From assembly GCA_916049765.1 (NCBI GenBank), contig CAJZIX010000017.1:1-14513 (forward strand): a stretch of DNA of 14,513 bases, written 5' to 3'. Under the pieces are notes generated by a model that had not been told where the DNA came from, did not search any database, and was given only the letters and a program-made list of their open reading frames with translations. Position numbers and translations under genes: made by a program. Each line of letters starts with the position of its first letter. The first letter of the stretch is position 1. Shown piece after piece: positions 9,005-14,513 of the stretch. Source of the stretch: an uncultured bacterium (GTDB taxonomy: Bacteria; Patescibacteriota; Gracilibacteria; Absconditabacterales; Absconditicoccaceae).

Positions 9005-10468
9005 TTAAGATCCAAATACGAACTTACCTTCTATAGACTTCATTGCTTGTCTATAAATTTTATCTACCTCTGGATAATTTTCAAGAAACGCCGTATCAAC
9101 TTTAGCTTTTCGAGATTTTACAAGACAGTCCTGAAATCTTTTAGTATACTTAGATACATCAATTCAATTTTCAATCATAATTTGAAGATGTGATACATAT
9201 CACTCAAGAAAGTCACTGTTTTTAGGATATTTTTCCAGTATTTTTAACTCTTCTCCCAGCTTTTTTAACTCTTCTTCACTATTTACTAAATAATAATTTT
9301 TATAAAATTTACGAAGAAACTTTTCATATTTACCTATATCAATTCAAGCCTTTTTTGATTCTTCAATATAGGTTTCAAATAACCCCATTTTGAAATGATA
9401 ACTAGGATTTTCTTGAAAAGATTTTAAGATATCTTCAAGAGTAGCTAAATAATGCTTCTTTGAAATTTCAGGAAAAAGTTTTTGATATTGGTCCACATCG
9501 ATTCAATCTTCTTGTGCTTTTTTAATATAGGTTTTACATGATTCAAATGCTTCCTTATTTAGAAGATCATTTTGAAGGATATTAAAGTTATTTTTAAGCT
9601 TTGTTCAGTAATATTCTGCTGCTACTTTGTAGAAAAATTTTTCATATTTGCCTACATTATTTCAAAATTCCTTTGCATCGTTTATAGCTTCTTTAAATAA
9701 AGAAATAGATCAGAAAAAAGTGAACGTTTGAAGTTCTTTTAATCTTTTTTTAACTTCTATTAAAGAGCGTTTTTTGTTAATCTCATAGAAAATTTTTTCA
9801 CATTCACCTACATCAATTCAAAGTTCCTTTGCTCTTTGAATACGGGTTGTGGCTCACATAAATGCTCCACTATCTAAAACATCTTTTTGAAGACGACTTA
9901 ATTTATTTTCAATATCTGTTATATAATACTTTTCACACATTTCATAGAAAATCTTTTCATATTGACTTACATCGGCTCAATCTTCCTTTGCTTTAAACAA
10001 ATACCTTTGAAATGAAAAAAATAAGTTTATATCTTGAGGATTTTTTAAAAGATTATTTAAAGTTTCTTCTATCATTACCAAATAATATTTTCCACGAGCT
10101 TCATCGAAATTTTTTCGATATCTAGTTATAATTATATCAGCTCATTTTTTTTCTACATTTAAAAGAGTATCTTTAAGCCTCGCCAATAATCAAATATCCC
10201 CAGGCTGTCTTGAAAGATCATTTAAGTATCTTTCAATTTTCTTTTCTTCCGCTGAAAGAGGATGCTTTTCAGGATTTTTTCTTTTATCTAAAAGTGAAAC
10301 TTCTCTTTTTCTTAGTATCACAATGGTCCCTTGATACTTTCCATTTTCCTGGAAAACGATTTCAAGTTCATTTTGAATTTCATTAATAACTTTTGCTTTT
10401 CTTCCTCCAGAAATTACAATTTTACCAAGATAATTGATGTTTTCTTGATTCTTATTCTGTGTATTCAT
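9005..10468 (-). CDS. Unrecognised protein of seven ~53-residue helical repeats
   Basis: This is a 487-residue protein, ATG at 10466-10468, TAA at 9005-9007, with many in-frame TGA as Gly. I do not recognise the family. Residues ~10-60 (LGKIVISGGRKAKVI, GKYQGTIVILRK) look like a small beta-barrel, possibly KOW or SH3-like. From about residue 90 it consists of Lys/Glu-rich helical repeats carrying a signature like AKExGIDVxxYEKIFYE. The signature glycines are at plus 10142, 9977, 9818, 9662, 9503, 9344 and 9164, so repeat length is 52-60 residues. There is no signal peptide and no membrane segment, so it is probably cytoplasmic. The repeats recall TPR-like scaffolds but lack the TPR consensus. 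A binding or scaffold role is only a guess. It is a single-gene unit, divergent from ftsH and convergent with the VirD4-like gene. Confidence 0.8.
9164..10144 (-). repeat. Seven diverged coding repeats, ~159-bp typical period
   Basis: The bounds mark the signature glycine codons of the first and last repeat. Spacings between successive signature codons are 165, 159, 156, 159, 159 and 180 bp. All seven signature glycines are written TGA, though the gene also uses GGN codons elsewhere. The plus-strand footprint is often ATCAATTCA or close to it. Confidence 0.75.
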
Positions 10469-10502
10469 GATACATAGAGATATAAGATAATAAATTTATG
10501 TA

Positions 10503-10530
10503 AAGATATATATTTCTTCCAGAGAGTCAA
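10503..10530 (-). promoter_or_regulatory. Candidate promoter for the helical-repeat gene
   Basis: On the minus strand, TTGACT (10525-10530) and TATCTT (10503-10508) are separated by 16 bp, 34 bp before the ATG at 10468. The -35 is good and the -10 moderate. Confidence 0.45.
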
Positions 10531-10544
10531 ATAATTAAAAAATA

Positions 10545-10693
10545 AAAAAACACTTTCGCATGTTTTCATTATTACGAAAATTATCCAAATAAAAGATATA
10601 TTCTTTGTCTTAATTCCTCTAAAAAATATTAGGATTCCTTTTTTATTCTTTCCTTGCAATCTTTTTTGACTTTACTATAAGAAAGTGTTTTTT
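10545..10693. repeat. Perfect 13-bp inverted repeat in the 245-bp gap upstream of ftsH
   Basis: AAAAAACACTTTC (10545-10557) and GAAAGTGTTTTTT (10681-10693) are exact reverse complements 123 bp apart. The right arm lies between two copies of TTTACTATAA (10671-10680 and 10691-10700), spaced 20 bp. The 10469-10713 gap holds no convincing gene; it contains only these repeats and promoter-like boxes. It could be an operator or looping site, remnant terminal repeats, or chance in AT-rich DNA. Confidence 0.5.
10654..10681 (+). promoter_or_regulatory. Candidate ftsH promoter with a second -10 box downstream
   Basis: TTGCAA (10654-10659) and TATAAG (10676-10681) are 16 bp apart. A better -10, TATAAT (10696-10701), occurs 20 bp later inside a duplicated TTTACTATAA, but its nearest good -35 (TTGACT, 10666-10671) is 24 bp away, which is too far. 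Use of TATAAT would leave only a few bases of leader before the ATG at 10714. Confidence 0.4.
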
Positions 10694-10713
10694 ACTATAA
10701 TTTTTACTTATAT

Positions 10714-12612
10714 ATGAAAAAAGAAAAAAAATCTGCTTTTTCGACCTATAAATGGCGAATTTATGGACTTCTTTTTGTTGTTCTCATGTCTATTGGACTA
10801 AGGTTTATCCAAAATAATAGTCTGATTTCTACTTTTTGAGTCGATACCGGAACGGTTCAGGTGATTGAGGACAATGAAGAACTTTCCCTCAACCAATGGT
10901 TAGAGCAGTATCATAAGGGAATTTTTCAGAAGATTTCGCTTACTAATGATGAAGAGCTAAAAGGCTTTGAACTTATCAAAAAAGGGAAAGAGAGCTTCTT
11001 TGCCAAGGAATATGAAACCGAAACTTACAAAACTTATGAAACTAAGAAATCTCCTTCTCTGAGCTTGATTGATCTTGGAGTGGCTTTAACTTGAGATATT
11101 GAGGTTGCAATTGTGCATGAGGAGTCTTCACTTTGGAGTAAACTCTTTGAACAGGTGGGATATCTGATTTTTTTCCTCATTATTCTCGTGATTGGGATGA
11201 AGTTTATTATGCCAAAGGGCGGAGCTGGGGGTATGCTCGGAATCAAAGTAGGTAAAGAAAGCAAAAAATCTGAATCCAAAACTAGATTTACTGATATTGC
11301 AGGAATGGACGAGGTCAAGAACGAATTGATTGAAATTGTAGATTACCTTAAAGAACCTGAAAAATACCAAAAAATCGGTGCTAGACCACCAAAGGGAGTG
11401 TTGCTTTATGGGGCTCCATGATCAGGAAAGACCTTGCTAGCTAGAGCGGTAGCAGGGGAGGCTGGAGTATCTTTTTTCTCAGCTTCTGGATCGGAATTTA
11501 TGGAAATGCTTGTTGGAATGGGAGCTGCAAAGGTGAGAAAACTCTTTGAGCAAGCTAAAGCTACAGGAAAAGCAATTATTTTTATTGATGAAATTGATGC
11601 GATCGGAAAGAAGAGAGGAAATGGTTATACCGGAGGGCATCAGGAACAAGAACAAACCCTCAATCAAATTCTGACTGAGATGGATGGTTTTGATAAAAAC
11701 ACGAATATCATCGTGATGGCTGCGACCAATAGACCTGATACCTTGGATCCTGCCTTACTCAGAGCCGGAAGATTTGATAGAAAGGTCTTTGTTTCAGTGC
11801 CAACTCTGGAGGAAAGAATTCAGATTTTTGAATATTATCTTAAGTCTAAAAAAGTAGATGAGAAGGTCAATCTTGAATCGCTTGCGAAAAGAACGAGCGG
11901 TTTGGTTGGTGCAGATATTGAAAATGTTGTGAATGAGGCTGCTTTACAAGTTGCAAAGTCCAATAGAGAAGTGCTAGAAGCGAAAGATTTTGAATACGCA
12001 CTTGAGAAAGTTATTATGGGACCTGAGAAAAAAGTAAAATCTATGAAAGAAAAAGAGAAAAAGCTGGTTGCCTACCATGAACTTGGGCATGCCGTGACCG
12101 GACATCTTTTGGAAAATGCTGATCCGATTGAAAAAATCTCTATCGTTCGTAGGGGGCATGCTTTGGGGGTAACTTGGACCACTCCAGAAGAAGACAAAAA
12201 CCTCTATTCCAAGGCAAAATTCCTTGATGAAGTGGTAACTTTGCTTGGAGGAAGGGCAGCGGAGGAACTATTCTTCGGCAAAGATGAGATCACAACTGGT
12301 GCTTCTAATGATTTTGAAAGAGCGACTAATATCATCAAGAATATGATTCTCAAATACGGTATGGACGAGGAGTTTGGACCGATCAATTACCTCAAAGAAG
12401 GGGAGGATCAGTCTTTTATCAATCCTTATAGCGAACAGACTGCACAGCTCGTAGATGAAAAGATCAAAAGCTATCTTGCTAATGCTTATAAAAAAGCAAA
12501 AAAAATTCTGAAAGATCACGAAGTTTTGATTCATCAAATGGCGGGCGTTCTTTTAGAGAAAGAATATCTTTCTAGCGAGGAATTCTCTGAAATGATGAAA
12601 GAATCTTCATAA
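10714..12612 (+). CDS. ftsH: ATP-dependent zinc metalloprotease FtsH
   Basis: This is a 632-residue protein, the usual FtsH length. It is a membrane-bound AAA+ protease that degrades misfolded membrane proteins and short-lived regulators. There is a membrane helix near residues 13-31, an extracytoplasmic domain, and a second helix near 148-166 (VGYLIFFLIILVIGMKFIM). Then follow the AAA+ domain with Walker A GAPGSGKT (233-240), Walker B FIDEID (D292/E293), and the SRH stretch TNRPDTLDPALLRAGRFDR. The M41 zinc site is HELGH (455-459), with D533 in ASNDFERAT as the likely third ligand. In-frame TGA at 10837, 11092 and 11419 are read as Gly; the last is a Walker A glycine, the strongest proof of the code. 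HELGH replaces the commoner HEAGH, a tolerated variation. The ATG at 10714 keeps the first membrane helix whole and has no Shine-Dalgarno sequence. Confidence 0.97.
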
Positions 12613-12616
12613 AATA

Positions 12617-12639
12617 GAAGATAAATCTTCCGATTTTTT
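12617..12639 (+). terminator. Weak terminator-like hairpin after ftsH
   Basis: GAAGA and TCTTC (12617-12621, 12626-12630) form a 5-bp stem with a TAAA loop, followed by CGA and six T. An alternative pairing uses ATCTTC at 12603-12608, at the ftsH stop. It is AU-rich and weak, so read-through into ricT is likely. Confidence 0.25.
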
Positions 12640-12664
12640 AGTTGTTGATTATGTATTACTTATT

Positions 12665-13501
12665 ATGACCATCGTATTAGATTATTTCTTCAATAAAAAC
12701 CTCAAAATCCTTAATATCCCGGATGAGATAAGTAAGGATTTAAAACATGGAGATAAAATTTCATATTTTTTAGAAGAAAAAGGAGTAGAGAAAGAATCTA
12801 TTGGAACAGTACTTTGATACTCTATACCTCTTGAAGAGAAAACTGCACAATTTTCCAAAAAATTGAATCCTGAAGAAAATAGTGATTTTCTCAAGCAACA
12901 GGAATTTGCACTTAAGCTTTTTCCTTTATTTAAAAAAAAATTTAAAGCTACATTTCCTGGTTCTAAGCCCATTACTGCAAGATATAATCCTTTAATGGAT
13001 CAGCTTTATTGTTATTTTTATTCTGAAGAAAGATATGTTTTTAGCGATTTTGTGAGAGAACTTAAACAAGAAATCGGGAAAAATATATTTCTTTTTCAAG
13101 TCGGAGCAAGAGATATGATGAGGTTAGACCCCAACTCAAAAGCGTATGCTGTAGGTGCTGATTGTGGGATGGAGTTTGCATGCCAAGGACTTGGCCCTTT
13201 GCCAAGTGTAGAGGTTGAATCTATAGCTATGCAATGACTTGAAGGAAGAGATATTGAAAGATTAAAGGGAAGATGTTGAAAATTAAAATGTAGCTTGCTA
13301 TATGAACTGGAAATTTATATGAAGGAATACAAGGATTTTCCACAAAAAGGATCAAAAATTCAATGTCCATGATCAAATCAAAAATGAGTTGTAAGTTCAT
13401 ATAATATCATTACAAAAGAGGTTGTGATCAAAACAGAAGAATGATGAATTCTCAGACTTCCTCTTACTCTTCTTAAAGAACAAAAAGAAAAAGAAAAATA
13501 A
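12665..13501 (+). CDS. ricT: PSP1 domain protein, RicT/YaaT-like
   Basis: This is a 278-residue protein with seven in-frame TGA as Gly (12815, 13235, 13277, 13370, 13385, 13442, 13445); ATG at 12665, TAA at 13499. The PSP1 C-terminal core is clear: VGARDMMRLDPNSKAYAVGA, then DCGMEFAC (C167, C173), RCGKLKC (C204, C209) and LLYELEIYMKEYKDFP, followed by a GSKIQCPGSNQKGVVSSYN segment. In Bacillus RicT, clustered cysteines in CGRxLCC and CGRLMCC motifs bind Fe-S clusters, and the protein works with RicA and RicF in RNase Y-dependent mRNA maturation. Here each paired CC keeps only one cysteine, so cluster binding may differ. Residues 1-~85 are a poorly conserved N-terminal domain. It follows ftsH after 52 bp and precedes a TPR gene by 24 bp, so cotranscription is likely. 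The RicT name is by homology; function in this organism is inferred. Confidence 0.82.
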
Positions 13502-13525
13502 GAAAATGATAGCTTTTAATTTATT

Positions 13526-14467
13526 ATGACTATTCGTATGTGAACTAAAGTTTTGATCTATTTTCGAATGGGACTTAGTATTTCTCTTGTAGTAATTCCT
13601 TGTGGAATTGTTTTTTACTGGTTGTGAAGAAAAATTTCTTCTTATTTTAGACAAAAAGCTCAAATTATTAAGGAAAATAAGGAACTTAAACATATAAAAA
13701 CAGAACTTCAAGAACAAAAGGAAGAATTTATTACAAATAGTGAATATGGATCTTTTGTTGCTCTGCAAGAACCAGAAAAAGAATCTGAAGATGTCCAATC
13801 TCATTCAGATGAAGAAATGAGTTCTTGTTCAAAAAATAATGATGAAATGACTTCCGAACTTGTAAAGCAAACTGAAGATAATCAGAATATGGTAGAAAAA
13901 GAGAAGAAGAGGCTTGATACACTCTTACTTGAAGCTGAACTTCTAAAAAATGAGGGGAAAGTCGAACTCTATGAAAAGAAACTAATTGAAGCAACTACTA
14001 TTGATGATATGGCACTTAGAGTTTTAAAACCTCTTGCAGATCTTTATTTTACACTTGGAAATTATAAAAAATCACTTCCTCTTCTCAAAAAAATTTCAGA
14101 ACAAGACCCTACTGATCACAAAGTAATTTGGCAAATCGCAGAGATTTATTTTGTTACAGGAGATATTCAAACTTCTGAACTTTTGGTAGAAAAAGCAATT
14201 AATTTAAAAAATGATAATCCAAAATACTATCTTACGATGGTAGAAATCTATTATAATACTGATAGAAATACGGAAGCTCTTGCTTATATGGAAAAAGTTA
14301 TCAAACTCAGACCGACTAATCCAAAATATCTGCTTGCGACTGCAGAACTTTATGAACAAGCAGGGGATTTAGATAATGCTAAGAAATACTATTTTAATGT
14401 CCTAGAATACGAACAAAACAACGAAAAAGCTAAGGCAAAAATTAAAGAGTTTACAAGAGAATTATAA
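13526..14467 (+). CDS. Membrane-anchored TPR-repeat protein
   Basis: This is a 313-residue protein, ATG at 13526, TAA at 14465, with in-frame TGA at 13541 and 13625. One hydrophobic segment (about residues 15-33, MGLSISLVVIPCGIVFYWL) is followed by basic residues (GRKISSYFRQK), so the rest is probably cytoplasmic. A Lys/Glu-rich coiled-coil-like stretch (~35-65) and an acidic Ser-rich linker (~70-125) lead to four TPR units at about 163-197, 198-231, 232-265 and 266-299 (for example LADLYFTLGNYKKSLPLLKK and PKYLLATAELYEQAGDLDNA). TPR domains bind partner proteins; the partner is unknown. It starts 24 bp after the RicT-like gene and very likely shares its transcript. The upstream ATG at 13506 is in another frame and meets TAG. 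Confidence 0.85.
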
Positions 14468-14513
14468 TTGGAGGGGAAGAGGGGAAGTTGAGGCTGGGCT
14501 CAGAGAAGGCACT
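14468..14513. other. GC-rich tail of unknown nature
   Basis: These last 46 bases are about 61% G+C and purine-rich (GGAGGGGAAGAGGGGAAG at the start), against strongly AT-rich DNA everywhere else. They may be the 5' end of a structured RNA gene, which stays GC-rich in AT-rich genomes, or a contig-end artefact. I recognise no RNA family core and no start codon context. Confidence 0.3.

Noticed and set aside
10465..10659. Minus-strand 64-codon open frame upstream of the helical-repeat gene
   Set aside because: It is a low-complexity hydrophobic translation of AT-rich promoter DNA, with no plausible start context.
4183..14467. Frameshifts, pseudogenes or gene remnants suggested by many interrupted frames
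   Set aside because: Every interruption is a TGA in one continuous frame; with UGA as Gly all genes are intact and of normal family length.
14480..14513. Start of 16S rRNA or RNase P RNA, from a loose likeness (CTGGGCTCAG)
   Set aside because: The nearly universal 16S 5' sequence and the RNase P core are not matched, and the segment is too short to judge.

Overview
Organism. The genes here stay open only if UGA is read as glycine (NCBI translation table 25). UGA falls on the invariant Walker A glycine of two unrelated ATPases: FtsH (TGA at 11419-11421, giving GAPGSGKT) and a VirD4-like ATPase (TGA at 6935-6937, giving GKTGTGKST). It also fills conserved glycines in a RicT/PSP1 protein and a cadherin-like domain. 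With low GC and a Patescibacteria-type VirD4-like ATPase, this points to Absconditabacteria (SR1) or Gracilibacteria (BD1-5/GN02) of the Candidate Phyla Radiation. I cannot separate the two from this window. Under the standard code every gene would look shattered; none is.

Layout. 1-4087 (minus, 3' end outside the window): a very large secreted surface protein with a signal peptide, nineteen 25-residue BspA/DUF285-type repeats, several Ig-like domains, a cadherin-like domain and a Ser/Gly linker. 4183-5799 (minus): a secreted beta-propeller protein just upstream of it. 5978-8881 (plus): a VirD4/TraG-like ATPase with a C-terminal S1 RNA-binding domain. 9005-10468 (minus): an unrecognised protein of about seven ~53-residue helical repeats. 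10714-12612 (plus): FtsH. 12665-13501 (plus): a RicT/YaaT-like PSP1 protein. 13526-14467 (plus): a membrane-anchored TPR protein. 14468-14513 is an abruptly GC-rich tail that I cannot assign.

How it fits together. The left third encodes cell-surface and secreted proteins that probably mediate adhesion, which suits the host-attached lifestyle known for these lineages. The VirD4-like ATPase may drive DNA or RNA/protein movement at the envelope. The right third is housekeeping: membrane protein quality control (FtsH), an RNA-processing or Fe-S accessory factor (RicT) and a TPR scaffold. FtsH, RicT and TPR lie head to tail with short gaps.

Regulation. Plausible sigma-70-like promoters precede most transcription units and terminators sit between the converging genes at 8881-9005. 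None of the seven start codons has a recognisable Shine-Dalgarno sequence. The surface-protein gene has a nine-G run inside its signal-peptide codons, where any one-base slip leads to a nearby stop, so it is a candidate phase-variation switch. A pair of related inverted repeats flanks its start.

All calls rest on reading the sequence; no database search was run.
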